DNA of 30,123 bases, taken from assembly GCA_934546985.1 (NCBI GenBank), contig CAKTEE010000019.1:1-30123 (forward strand), in the 5' to 3' direction. The position numbers and the translations under genes are program-made. Shown in pieces: positions 1 to 7,855 of the stretch. Source of the stretch: an uncultured Eubacteriales bacterium. Its GTDB lineage: Bacteria > Bacillota > Clostridia > Oscillospirales > Acutalibacteraceae. How positions within the stretch are numbered: position 1 is the stretch's first letter; each line of letters begins with the position of its first letter. The notes beneath the pieces are model-generated. The model was not told where the DNA came from. It did no database searches and saw nothing but the letters and a program-made list of their open reading frames with translations.

Positions 1-231
1 CGTGCGGAACGTCATATTCCGATGACAATGGAGGATTGGGCGAAACGACTGGATCTATTCTTGATGGCAGATGACAGAGAGGTTCTTCAGGATGCAGGCA
101 AAATCACTGCTGAGATTGCTAAGGCAAAAGCTGAAACTGAATTTGAAAAATATCGTGTCATTCAGGACAGATTATTTATGTCTGATTTTGATAAGTACAT
201 GCTGGAACTGGAAGAGAATGCGAAGAAGTAG
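1..231 (+). CDS. RhuM-family protein, C-terminal fragment (5' end outside window)
   Basis: The frame is open from base 1 and reads RAERHIPMTMEDWAKRLD before continuing to a TAG stop. The pattern 'RHIPMTM.DWA.RLD.FL...REVL..AGK' followed by 'FEKYRVIQDRLF.SDFD' is what I recall of the C-terminal end of the RhuM family (once called virulence protein RhuM). The gene is cut by the window edge, not obviously truncated in the genome. RhuM proteins are of unknown biochemical function and often sit in accessory islands; some carry an N-terminal DNA-binding-like region, which cannot be seen here. An internal ATG at 22 is not the real start, because family similarity continues upstream of it to the edge. 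No partner gene follows; the next 1 kb is gene-poor. Confidence 0.75.
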   Translation, partial: RAERHIPMTMEDWAKRLDLFLMADDREVLQDAGKITAEIAKAKAETEFEKYRVIQDRLFMSDFDKYMLELEENAKK

Positions 232-371
232 CAACATCGCCATTAAAATTTTCAGTTTGCCAAGGTCGAGTGCATGGGAGTTGGGTCATCAGTCGGGGTG
301 AAAATAGCTGTTGACCTGTTCTTTGTACGAAGAACAGACAAGGTGGAGACGATGGCAGTTCTTCACTAAAT

Positions 372-399
372 TTGACTTTTATGTTGGAATCATTATAAT
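372..399 (+). promoter_or_regulatory. Sigma-A type promoter in the gene-poor interval
   Basis: TTGACT at 372-377, a 16-base spacer and TATAAT at 394-399 form a near-consensus promoter. It has no convincing gene directly downstream. A perfect odd palindrome, AAAAAGTT-g-AACTTTTT (414-430), lies where the transcript would start and could be an operator. The first frame after it is the small 460-570 ORF. Confidence 0.5.
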
Positions 400-459
400 A
401 GTAGAAACGAATAAAAAAGTTGAACTTTTTCCGTGGACGGGAGAGGTTCAGGCTGTGAT

Positions 460-570
460 ATGGATAGCGAATGGTATCAATACTTTTTTGCTACAGAATT
501 TGTTGATATGTTTCCGCAAACAAACGGAGATATTTTGCAACATTCTATATTAATCCGGATAGGTTCCTGA
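460..570 (+). CDS. Possible small ORF or gene remnant, 36 codons
   Basis: ATG at 460 to TGA at 568-570, beginning MDSEWYQYFFATEFVDMF. It lies about 60 bases downstream of the strong promoter at 372-399. The nearest purine-rich stretch (GGGAGAGG, about 439-446) is 13 bases from the ATG, farther than ideal, so a GTG at 433 in the same frame is an alternative start. The composition (aromatic and acidic residues, mixed codons) looks protein-like. The preceding stretch in another frame also looks coding, which would suit a frameshifted relic. No family recognised. Confidence 0.2.
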   Translation: MDSEWYQYFFATEFVDMFPQTNGDILQHSILIRIGS

Positions 571-667
571 AAACTGACATCAATCAGGACGTATCGTGCC
601 ATGTTGAGACAGTATGCCTGCTGACCCGTGTAGAATAAGGATTTATAAGGTGTTCAAGATATAAAAA

Positions 668-698
668 GGGTGGATTACCACCGATTTGCCACCCGAAT
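668..698 (+). terminator. Possible weak terminator hairpin
   Basis: GGGTGG (668-673) pairs with CCACCC (689-694) around a 15-base loop, followed by gaatttt. The stem is only six pairs and the T run is short, so termination is uncertain. Confidence 0.3.
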
Positions 699-1158
699 TT
701 TAAGAATGCACGCCAAACATGAAAAAAAGGGGTGACCACGTTGAACTTTAGGGGGAAGGCTTTTTTAATGATAAGATTCAGCGTATTTTATTCTGCAAGT
801 GTTACGGAGCGTCAATAAGCCTGTTTATTTTTAATTGATTTTATCCCCGCTGACATGTCAATTGAAGATGGTAAAAATGCTGTATTCTGATATGCGTTGC
901 GCGATCAAGTGCAGTTTCTTCTTGATTTATGAGGACTTGAGGACGTGATAAAGAATAAGCAAGTTTTTATATTTCTTTTCTCAAAAATAATATTCTATAG
1001 TGATGCTTATCGCTGATACTTCTTTATCATTATATATTAAAAGATATAGTTTTTTGCTGTTAGCTTGTTGCTGTTAAGCTGTTCATAGGTATAAAAAAAC
1101 GAATTTTGGGGCAACTTTAAAATTGAATAAACCTTTGAACTACGCGGGTTTCCAGGGT

Positions 1159-1187
1159 TTGTATTTTGGGCTTATTTATGCTATAAT
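1159..1187 (+). promoter_or_regulatory. Promoter of the polA operon
   Basis: TTGTAT (1159-1164), a 17-base spacer and TATAAT (1182-1187) lie about 55 bases before the polA start. It would drive polA-ywlE-rimI-tsaD, which follow with gaps of 13 to 28 bases and no terminator between them. Confidence 0.6.
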
Positions 1188-1242
1188 AAAAAAGTTATGT
1201 TTATAGCTGTGGGCAAATAACAAGGTGCAGGAGGCGGGCTTT

Positions 1243-3840
1243 TTGAAACTGTTAGTGATTGACGGAAACAGTATTATTAACCGTGCGTTTTATGGAATCA
1301 AACTGCTTTCTACAAAGGATGGACGTTATACAAACGCAATTTATGGTTTTTTAAATATATTTTTAAAACTTCGGGAAATGGTTCAACCAAATGCTGTAGC
1401 AGTAGCTTTTGATGTGAAAGAGCCTACGTTTCGGCATAAAATGTATGATGGATATAAAGCAACCCGCAAAGGAATGCCGCCGGAGCTTGCCCAGCAGCTT
1501 CCTGTACTGAAAGAGATTTTATCCCTTGCAGGTTACAAAATATTAGAGGCGCCTGGCTGGGAAGCGGACGATATTCTGGGTACATTAGCAAAGGATTGCC
1601 GTGAATCCCATGACGAGTGCTTTATTGCGACAGGGGACAGAGACAGTCTCCAATTGGTCGGCGGCGGAGTCAAAGTTCTTCTTGCGGCAACTAAAATGGG
1701 GCGGCCGGAAACAACAGTGTACGATGAAGAAAAGATACAGGAAGATTACCGAGTTACCCCAAAACAGCTCATAGAAATAAAAGCATTGCAGGGCGACAGT
1801 TCAGATAATATCCCGGGCGTTGCGGGTATCGGACCTAAAACCGCAGGGGATTTGATTGCCCGCTACGGAGATATTGATTCTATTTACCGCCAATTAGATA
1901 TATTAGAGATAAAGGAAGGCGTGCGTACCAAGCTGCGGACGGGTAGGGATTCTGCATTTATGAGCCGCGAGTTGGGGCGGATTAGTACGGATGCACCGAT
2001 TACGCATGAAATTTCTGAATATGTGCCTGCGCAAGCGCAAGTGCAGGAGTTATCCAAACTTCTTAACAGCCTTGAAATGTTCCAAATGATAGAACGGCTC
2101 GGATTGGATGCCATGCCGCTGCCGTTGGAAGTACCTGTTGAAGAAGAAAAAATAAGCGTACGTATGTTAGAAGATTTTTCCAAGGCGCGCGACTGTTTGT
2201 TGAAAGCCGGCAAAATATATCTGATACCGCGGTATGCGGAAAAGGATATAACCGGAGCGGCATTTTTGCTGGATGGCACTCCGACAGCAGTTGAAAATAC
2301 AGATGGTTTTGAAGAGTTCCTTTGTGAAGTTTTAGAAAATCCTGCGATAGCTGTTTATACCCATGACTGCAAACCTTTGCATGCATGGGCGCTTTGCCAT
2401 GGAATACAAGCTGACAATATTAAAATGGATACAATGCTTGCCGCATATATTCTGAATCCTTCTGCATCTAATTATTCCCTTGAACGGTTGGGGCAAGAAT
2501 ATACCGTTACTGCACCTGTATGTACCAATGTACCGGAGGGATTTGAACAGGAAATCAAAGATGCAATGCTTCTTCAGCCCATTAGCTGGAAATTAGAGGA
2601 TATGATTGCGGCAAATGCACAGACGGATTTGCTCCATAATATTGAAATTCCGCTGGCAGAAGTTTTGGCAGATATGGAAATTACAGGCTTTGCAGTTGAT
2701 GCGCATGGAATCCGTGTGTTTGAGGAAAATATCGAACGGCGTATTAAAGAAATTGAAGAAGAAATTTATCATCAAGTAGGTTATACCTTTAATCTGAATT
2801 CCCCAAAGCAGTTGGGGGAGGCTTTATTTGTAAAGCTTGCGCTTCCAACAGGTAAAAAAACAAAAAACGGTTATTCTACAAATGCGGAGGTTTTGGAAGG
2901 GCTTGCTGATGAGCATCCTGTTGTTGCAATGATTTTAGAATACCGTCAGCTTGCAAAGTTAAAATCCACTTATTGTGATGGCTTATTAAAGGTGATTGAT
3001 AAAGACGGAAGAATCCATTCTACTTTGAATCAGACGGAAACCCGTACAGGCAGGATTTCTTCCACGGAGCCGAATTTGCAGAATATCCCTGTACGGCAGG
3101 AACTTGGCAGAGAAATGCGTAAGTTTTTTGTAGCGAAAGAAGGGTGCTTACTTGCAGACGCAGACTATTCGCAGATTGAACTGCGGGTGCTTGCGGATAT
3201 TGCGAATGATCAGGTAATGATTGATGCGTTTAATCATGGAGAAGATATTCACCGTATAACCGCATCTCAGGTATTTGGCTTGCCGCCGGAATTGGTTACA
3301 CCTCTAATGCGCAGCCGCGCCAAAGCAGTGAATTTTGGTATTGTTTATGGTATTGGGGCATTTTCTTTAGCCAAGGATATCGGCGTTAGTCGTCAAGAAG
3401 CGGCACGTTATATCAAGGACTATCTTTCACATTATGCAGGCGTTGCAAAATATATGGAACAAATGATAGCGTTGGCAAAAGAAAAAGGCTATTGTGAAAC
3501 AGTGTTTGGCCGCAGAAGGTATTTACCGGAATTGGCAGCTTCCAATGCAAACCTGAGGAATTTTGGTGAACGTGTTGCAAGGAATATGCCAATACAGGGT
3601 ACAGCGGCGGACATCATTAAAATTGCGATGATTCGTGTTTATCAACGCCTGCGCAGGGAGGGAATGCAGGCGAAACTGATTTTACAGGTGCATGATGAGC
3701 TGATTGTAGAAGCACCGAAAGGAGAAATTCAGAAGGCTGCGCAGATTGTTCATGAAGAAATGGAAGCTGCCTGTAAAATGAAAGTAGAATTGAGCGCCGA
3801 TGTGCATACGGGAAAGAACTGGTATGATGCAAAGGGCTGA
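1243..3840 (+). CDS. polA: DNA polymerase I
   Basis: Family A DNA polymerase of 865 residues, used in Okazaki fragment processing and repair. The N-terminal 5'-3' nuclease is intact: DGNSIINRAF at the start, then EADDILG, TGDRDSLQLV and GDSSDNIPGVAGIGPKTA. The polymerase motifs are present: A (DADYSQIEL, near residue 639), B (RSRAKAVNFGIVYG, near 690) and C (QVHDELIVEAP, near 815). The middle domain keeps the fold but lacks the DxE and YxxxD residues of the proofreading exonuclease, as in Bacillus-type PolA, so it probably does not proofread. I chose the TTG at 1243 because AGGAGG (1229-1234) sits 8 bases before it and the protein then begins MKLLVIDGNS; the upstream GTG at 1225 overlaps that ribosome binding site. 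It is first in a four-gene operon. Confidence 0.97.
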   Translation: MKLLVIDGNSIINRAFYGIKLLSTKDGRYTNAIYGFLNIFLKLREMVQPNAVAVAFDVKEPTFRHKMYDGYKATRKGMPPELAQQLPVLKEILSLAGYKILEAPGWEADDILGTLAKDCRESHDECFIATGDRDSLQLVGGGVKVLLAATKMGRPETTVYDEEKIQEDYRVTPKQLIEIKALQGDSSDNIPGVAGIGPKTAGDLIARYGDIDSIYRQLDILEIKEGVRTKLRTGRDSAFMSRELGRISTDAPITHEISEYVPAQAQVQELSKLLNSLEMFQMIERLGLDAMPLPLEVPVEEEKISVRMLEDFSKARDCLLKAGKIYLIPRYAEKDITGAAFLLDGTPTAVENTDGFEEFLCEVLENPAIAVYTHDCKPLHAWALCHGIQADNIKMDTMLAAYILNPSASNYSLERLGQEYTVTAPVCTNVPEGFEQEIKDAMLLQPISWKLEDMIAANAQTDLLHNIEIPLAEVLADMEITGFAVDAHGIRVFEENIERRIKEIEEEIYHQVGYTFNLNSPKQLGEALFVKLALPTGKKTKNGYSTNAEVLEGLADEHPVVAMILEYRQLAKLKSTYCDGLLKVIDKDGRIHSTLNQTETRTGRISSTEPNLQNIPVRQELGREMRKFFVAKEGCLLADADYSQIELRVLADIANDQVMIDAFNHGEDIHRITASQVFGLPPELVTPLMRSRAKAVNFGIVYGIGAFSLAKDIGVSRQEAARYIKDYLSHYAGVAKYMEQMIALAKEKGYCETVFGRRRYLPELAASNANLRNFGERVARNMPIQGTAADIIKIAMIRVYQRLRREGMQAKLILQVHDELIVEAPKGEIQKAAQIVHEEMEAACKMKVELSADVHTGKNWYDAKG

Positions 3841-3868
3841 TAAAACCGGATGAAACAGGAGATAACAT

Positions 3869-4297
3869 ATGAAAAAAATATTATTTATCTGTACCGGCAA
3901 TACCTGCCGAAGTCCTATGGCAGAAGGGTTATGCCATAGGGAGTTAGAGCGCAGGGGGATTCGTGATATTGAATGTATCAGCGCAGGGCTCTCTCCTTTT
4001 GAGGGGGAAGCGCCGTCAGAAAATGCGGTTGAGGCAATGAAGGAAATTGGAGTGGACATTTCCTCAAAACGTTCCCAGCCGATTACATATGATTTACTGA
4101 ACAGTGCCGATTTAGTGGTTTGTATGACTGCAGACCATCAAAGAATACTGATGCCTTATTTGAGTATTATAAAAAAATGTATAGTTTTGGGCGAAGGGAT
4201 CAGTGACCCTTATGGGCAGAACTTATCGGTTTACCGTAAAACGAGGGATGAGATACTTGACGCCCTTAATCAAGTGATAGATCAAATTACTGAGTAA
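3869..4297 (+). CDS. ywlE: Low-molecular-weight phosphatase, probable protein-arginine phosphatase (YwlE type)
   Basis: A 142-residue member of the low-molecular-weight protein tyrosine phosphatase fold. The active-site loop is C8-TGNTC-R14-S, and the general acid is D113 in DPYG. In B. subtilis YwlE the loop threonine (T11, aligned here with T12) selects phospho-arginine over phospho-tyrosine, while tyrosine phosphatases usually carry a bulkier residue there. I therefore infer that it reverses McsB-type arginine phosphorylation in protein quality control; no mcsB or ctsR is in the window to confirm this. An AGGAG ribosome binding site precedes the ATG. It lies 28 bases after polA and 16 before rimI. 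In other Firmicutes ywlE is also found near translation-quality genes. A tyrosine phosphatase role cannot be excluded. Confidence 0.85.
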   Translation: MKKILFICTGNTCRSPMAEGLCHRELERRGIRDIECISAGLSPFEGEAPSENAVEAMKEIGVDISSKRSQPITYDLLNSADLVVCMTADHQRILMPYLSIIKKCIVLGEGISDPYGQNLSVYRKTRDEILDALNQVIDQITE

Positions 4298-4313
4298 GTA
4301 AAGGAGATAAACT

Positions 4314-4781
4314 TTGGAAGAACACTTATGCACCTCAGAGGGATTGGTTATTGTCAAACTAAATGCAAAACATTTGGATGAACTGGCAGAATTGGAAAAG
4401 GAATGCTTTTCTACACCATGGTCTTATGACAGTCTTGCAAATGAACTGATGAACCCGCTGTCCGTTTTTTATGTGGCGCAGGTTTTCGGTCAAGTTGCCG
4501 GATATATTAGTATGAACGTTATTTCATATGAGGGCTTTATCAATAACCTCGCAGTAAAAGAAACATTCCGCAGACAGGGGATAGGCAGAGCCCTTGTGCA
4601 GGCGTTGTGTACTTATGCGCAAGGGCATGAAATGGAAGTGCTGACCTTAGAGGTTCGTCCGTCCAATACAGCGGCAATTCAGCTTTATGAAAGGTTTGGA
4701 TTCCGACAGGAGGGCGAACGAAAAAATTTTTACAGTAATCCGACGGAAAACGGTTTAATTATGACAAAGCATTTTGAGTAG
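4314..4781 (+). CDS. rimI: Ribosomal protein S18-alanine N-acetyltransferase RimI
   Basis: GNAT-fold N-acetyltransferase of 155 residues. The acetyl-CoA loop is RRQGIGRAL, preceded by the strand NNLAVKETF and followed by LEVRPSNTAAIQLYERFGF, the classic RimI C-terminal signature. RimI acetylates the N-terminal alanine of ribosomal protein S18; in Gram-positives the exact target is less certain. Translation starts at TTG 4314, with AAGGAG (4301-4306) seven bases upstream. It is wedged between ywlE and tsaD; rimI-tsaD adjacency is very common in Firmicutes, usually with tsaB and tsaE, neither of which is in this window. Its TAG stop overlaps the ribosome binding site of tsaD, which suggests translational coupling. 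Confidence 0.92.
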   Translation: MEEHLCTSEGLVIVKLNAKHLDELAELEKECFSTPWSYDSLANELMNPLSVFYVAQVFGQVAGYISMNVISYEGFINNLAVKETFRRQGIGRALVQALCTYAQGHEMEVLTLEVRPSNTAAIQLYERFGFRQEGERKNFYSNPTENGLIMTKHFE

Positions 4782-4794
4782 GGGATGAATTTAT

Positions 4795-5802
4795 TTGAAA
4801 CTGCTTGCAATTGAATCCTCTTGTGATGAAACTGCGGCGGCGGTAGTAGAGGATGGGCGCAGGGTGCTTTCCAATATTGTTGCATCACAGGTAGAGGAAC
4901 ATAAAATATACGGAGGTGTTGTGCCGGAAATTGCATCCCGCAGGCATGCGGAAGCGATTAACGGAGTAGTAAGTGAAGCATTGGAACAGGCAGGTGTAAC
5001 ATTGAAGGATTTAACCGCTGTTGCTGTTACCTATGCTCCAGGATTAATTGGTGCCCTATTGGTAGGTGTTAATTTTGCAAAAGGCTTGTCTTATGCCTCT
5101 GGGCTGCCGTTGGTTCCGGTTCATCATCTGCGCTCCCATGTTGCTGCGAATTATATTACTCATCAGCGCCTAAAACCGCCTTTTCTCTGTCTGGTAGCGT
5201 CGGGTGGGCACAGTCATCTGGTAGAGGTACTGGATTATACGAAATTCCGTGTTGTAGGCAGGACCAGAGATGATGCAGCAGGAGAAGCGCTGGATAAAGC
5301 GGCACGTTCTATGGGATTACCGTATCCGGGCGGATTGCATTTGGATAAAATTGCACGGAAAGGTAATCCGGAAGCATTTTCAATGCCGCATCCCAAAGTT
5401 TCTGATTGCCAGTATGATTTTAGTTTTTCAGGACTGAAAACTTCTGTGGTAAATTTAATACATAATTTTGCCCAACGCGGGGAAGAATTACCAATAAAGG
5501 ATTTAGCGGCGTCATTTCAAAATGCGGTGGTAGAACTGCTGATGGAAAAAACAGCTCTTGCAGCACAAAAATTAGGTTATCAGAAAATAGCGATTGCTGG
5601 TGGCGTTTCCGCAAATTCCCTGCTTCGTGAACGTATGGACGAGCTTTGCGAGCGCAATGGCTGGGAACTGTATCTGCCTGATTTGAAACTTTGCGGAGAT
5701 AATGGTGCAATGGTGGGCGCGCAGGGATATTTTGAATATCTCAGCGGAAATATCGCAGCGCTTGACTTGAATGCTTATGCAACCATGCAAATTGAGAGTT
5801 AA
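4795..5802 (+). CDS. tsaD: tRNA N6-adenosine threonylcarbamoyltransferase TsaD
   Basis: A 335-residue ASKHA-fold enzyme (formerly Gcp/YgjD) that transfers the threonylcarbamoyl group to A37 of ANN-decoding tRNAs, working with TsaB and TsaE. The sequence shows ESSCDETAAA at the start, VVPEIASRRH, the metal-binding HHLRSH (H111 and H115), VASGGHSHL, GEALDKAARSMG, GGVSAN and the C-terminal LCGDNGAM with the last metal-ligand Asp. The start is TTG 4795, with AGGGGATG just upstream overlapping the rimI stop codon. It is the last gene of the polA operon; I see no GC-rich terminator stem after it, only AT-rich sequence up to the pckG promoter. Length is normal for the family. Confidence 0.96.
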   Translation: MKLLAIESSCDETAAAVVEDGRRVLSNIVASQVEEHKIYGGVVPEIASRRHAEAINGVVSEALEQAGVTLKDLTAVAVTYAPGLIGALLVGVNFAKGLSYASGLPLVPVHHLRSHVAANYITHQRLKPPFLCLVASGGHSHLVEVLDYTKFRVVGRTRDDAAGEALDKAARSMGLPYPGGLHLDKIARKGNPEAFSMPHPKVSDCQYDFSFSGLKTSVVNLIHNFAQRGEELPIKDLAASFQNAVVELLMEKTALAAQKLGYQKIAIAGGVSANSLLRERMDELCERNGWELYLPDLKLCGDNGAMVGAQGYFEYLSGNIAALDLNAYATMQIES

Positions 5803-5892
5803 ATATCTGCTTAATTTTTATTTTTTGCAGGATTTTAGTTATTATAATGCAAAAATAATTTTAAAATTCATAGTTTTATCATAATTTATTGA

Positions 5893-5921
5893 TTGAAATT
5901 TAATATGAAAAAGGGTATAAT
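5893..5921 (+). promoter_or_regulatory. Promoter of pckG
   Basis: TTGAAA (5893-5898), a 17-base spacer and TATAAT (5916-5921), about 47 bases before the pckG start. Near-consensus strength fits the codon bias of a highly expressed gene. Confidence 0.7.
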
Positions 5922-5967
5922 AGGAAACGTTAAGCAAAAATGTTGAAAGCCTGAAAGGAGTTTTATT

Positions 5968-7734
5968 ATGACTAACAACAAAACAGTCCTTGATTGGATT
6001 GATGAAAAAGCAAAACTGCTGAATCCGGACAAAATTGTTTGGATTGATGGTTCTGAAGCACAGCTCGAGGAGCTTCGCGCACAGGCGGTAGAAACCGGCG
6101 AAATGATTAAATTAAATCAGGATAAGCTGCCGGGCTGCTATCTGCACCGCACTGCTGTTAATGATGTTGCCCGTGTTGAGGATCGTACTTTTATCTGCAC
6201 CCCTACCGAAGAAGAAGCAGGTCCGACCAATCACTGGATGGCACCTGAAGAAGCATATAAAATGCTCTATTCTATTGCAGAAGGCCAATATGCAGGCCGT
6301 ACCATGTATGTGATTCCTTATTCCATGGGTCCGGTTGGCTCTAAATATTCTAAAATCGGTATTGAAATTACCGATTCCATCTATGTTGTTCTGAACATGG
6401 CGATTATGACGCGCGTAGGCCAGGCTGTTCTGAACCAGCTTGGAGACAGCAATGACTGGATACGCGGGCTGCATGCAAAATGCCAGATTGATCCTGAAAA
6501 AAGGTATATCTGCCAGTTCCCGCAGGACAATACGATTATCTCCGTTAACTCAGGCTACGGCGGAAATGTACTGCTCGGCAAAAAGTGTTTTGCACTGCGT
6601 ATCGCTTCTTACCTCGGTAAAAAGGAAGGCTGGATGGCTGAGCATATGCTTATTCTTGGTATTGAGAATCCGCAGGGCGAAGTGAAGTATATTTGTGCTG
6701 CATTCCCATCTGCCTGCGGCAAAACCAATCTTGCTATGTTGATTCCGCCGGAAATTTTCAAAGAAAAAGGCTATAAAGTATGGTGCGTAGGCGACGATAT
6801 TTCTTGGATCAATGTTGGCCCAGACGGCAGACTTTATGCAATTAATCCGGAAAACGGCTTCTTCGGCGTTGCTCCGGGTACTAATATGAACTCCAATCCA
6901 AATGCGCTGATGACCACCAAGAAAGGTACAATCTTTACCAACGTTGTGCATAATCTTGATGATAACACCGTTTGGTGGGAAGGTCTTGATAAGAATCCGC
7001 CGGAAAATGCAATTGACTGGAAAGGTAATCCTTGGAACGGCAAGGAATCTGATGTTGTCGGTGCTCATCCGAACTCCCGCTTTACTGCACCGGCTGTAAA
7101 CTGCCCGTGTATCTCTTCTGAATTTGAAAATCCACAGGGTGTGCCGATTTCTGCATTCGTATTCGGTGGCCGCCGTGCAAAACTTGCTCCGCTGGTTTAT
7201 CAGTCCCGCGATTGGAACCACGGCGTATTCGTTGGTTCTTCTATGGCTTCTGAAACCACTGCTGCTGCCGCCGGTGCTGTCGGTGTAGTACGCCGTGACC
7301 CAATGGCTATGCTGCCGTTCTGCGGATACAACATGGCTGAATATTGGGCACACTGGATTGAAATGGGCAAAAAGCTCGATCCTGCAAAGGCGCCGAAGAT
7401 TTTCAATGTTAACTGGTTCCGCAAGAATGATGAAGGCAAGTTTATGTGGCCGGGCTTTGGCGACAATATGCGCGTTCTGCTTTGGATTCTTGACCGCTGC
7501 GAAGGCAAAGTTGATGCAAAGGAAACCGCAATCGGTTATCTGCCTTATGCTAAGGATATCAATATCGAAGGCTGTGATGTTACCGAGGCTGATATTGAGG
7601 CAATTCTTGATGTTGATAAAAACCTTTGGGCTGAAGAAGCTAAGGGCATTGAAGAATTCTACAGCAAGTTCGGCGATGATCTGCCGAAGGAACTGCGTGC
7701 AGAGCTTGATACTTTAAAAGCAAACCTTAAATAA
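5968..7734 (+). CDS. pckG: Phosphoenolpyruvate carboxykinase (GTP)
   Basis: A 588-residue GTP-type PEPCK that interconverts oxaloacetate + GTP with PEP + GDP + CO2. GTP-family hallmarks are visible: the P-loop FPSACGKTNLAM with the hyper-reactive Cys (C250), the metal-binding VGDDISWI, ENGFFGVAPGT, GAHPNSRFTAP and the nucleotide-site FRKNDEGKFMWPGFGDNMRVL. It lacks the ATP-type pattern normal for Bacillus PckA. In fermenting anaerobes the enzyme often runs toward oxaloacetate, conserving energy on the way to succinate or propionate; that direction is inference. AAGGAG (5955-5960) lies seven bases before the ATG. It is a single-gene unit with its own promoter and stem-loop. Third codon positions are more GC-rich than in its neighbours, and this gives long antisense ORFs; I read this as high expression, not transfer. 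Confidence 0.97.
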   Translation: MTNNKTVLDWIDEKAKLLNPDKIVWIDGSEAQLEELRAQAVETGEMIKLNQDKLPGCYLHRTAVNDVARVEDRTFICTPTEEEAGPTNHWMAPEEAYKMLYSIAEGQYAGRTMYVIPYSMGPVGSKYSKIGIEITDSIYVVLNMAIMTRVGQAVLNQLGDSNDWIRGLHAKCQIDPEKRYICQFPQDNTIISVNSGYGGNVLLGKKCFALRIASYLGKKEGWMAEHMLILGIENPQGEVKYICAAFPSACGKTNLAMLIPPEIFKEKGYKVWCVGDDISWINVGPDGRLYAINPENGFFGVAPGTNMNSNPNALMTTKKGTIFTNVVHNLDDNTVWWEGLDKNPPENAIDWKGNPWNGKESDVVGAHPNSRFTAPAVNCPCISSEFENPQGVPISAFVFGGRRAKLAPLVYQSRDWNHGVFVGSSMASETTAAAAGAVGVVRRDPMAMLPFCGYNMAEYWAHWIEMGKKLDPAKAPKIFNVNWFRKNDEGKFMWPGFGDNMRVLLWILDRCEGKVDAKETAIGYLPYAKDINIEGCDVTEADIEAILDVDKNLWAEEAKGIEEFYSKFGDDLPKELRAELDTLKANLK

Positions 7735-7757
7735 TAATTATTTAAATGTTGTAAATA

Positions 7758-7791
7758 GAAAAGCCGGAAGGATAAATCCTTCCGGCTTTTC
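7758..7791. terminator. Bidirectional terminator between pckG and the transporter
   Basis: A perfect 15-base-pair stem, GAAAAGCCGGAAGGA (7758-7772) and its complement (7777-7791), with a four-base loop. The A/T ends of the stem supply U-rich tracts on both strands, so it can end pckG from the left and the minus-strand transporter from the right. Confidence 0.85.
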
Positions 7792-7855
7792 GTAATACCT
7801 TTCAAAAAATGTTGTAATTTTTTGTATAGATAACGATTCAAATTTTCTTTTTGTT

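Larger units (their letters stand above)
232..1242. other. Gene-poor interval between the RhuM-family gene and polA
   Basis: About 1 kb with no ORF I can assign. It holds a hairpin (CTGTTCTT 316-323 with AAGAACAG 330-337), a consensus-like promoter at 372-399, a hairpin at 668-694, a palindrome TGACATGTCA at 851-860, a near-tandem repeat starting TTGCTGTTA at 1054 and 1068, and the polA promoter at 1159-1187. Small open frames exist at 460-570 (36 codons, starts MDSEWYQYFF) and 741-818 (25 codons, TTG start preceded by AAGGGGTG). An alternative frame over 405-450 looks protein-like (KKVELFPWTGEVQ) and would join the 460-570 frame by a shift, so a decayed gene is possible. I cannot name any of these. 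Confidence 0.5.

Noticed and set aside
1884..2279. Antisense open frame inside polA (131 codons)
   Set aside because: The sense strand encodes a continuous family A polymerase; the antisense product looks random in composition.
6550..7353. A 267-codon open frame on the minus strand inside pckG
   Set aside because: It is antisense to a gene with strong codon bias and intact catalytic motifs. Its sequence shows no domain pattern and it has no ribosome binding site.
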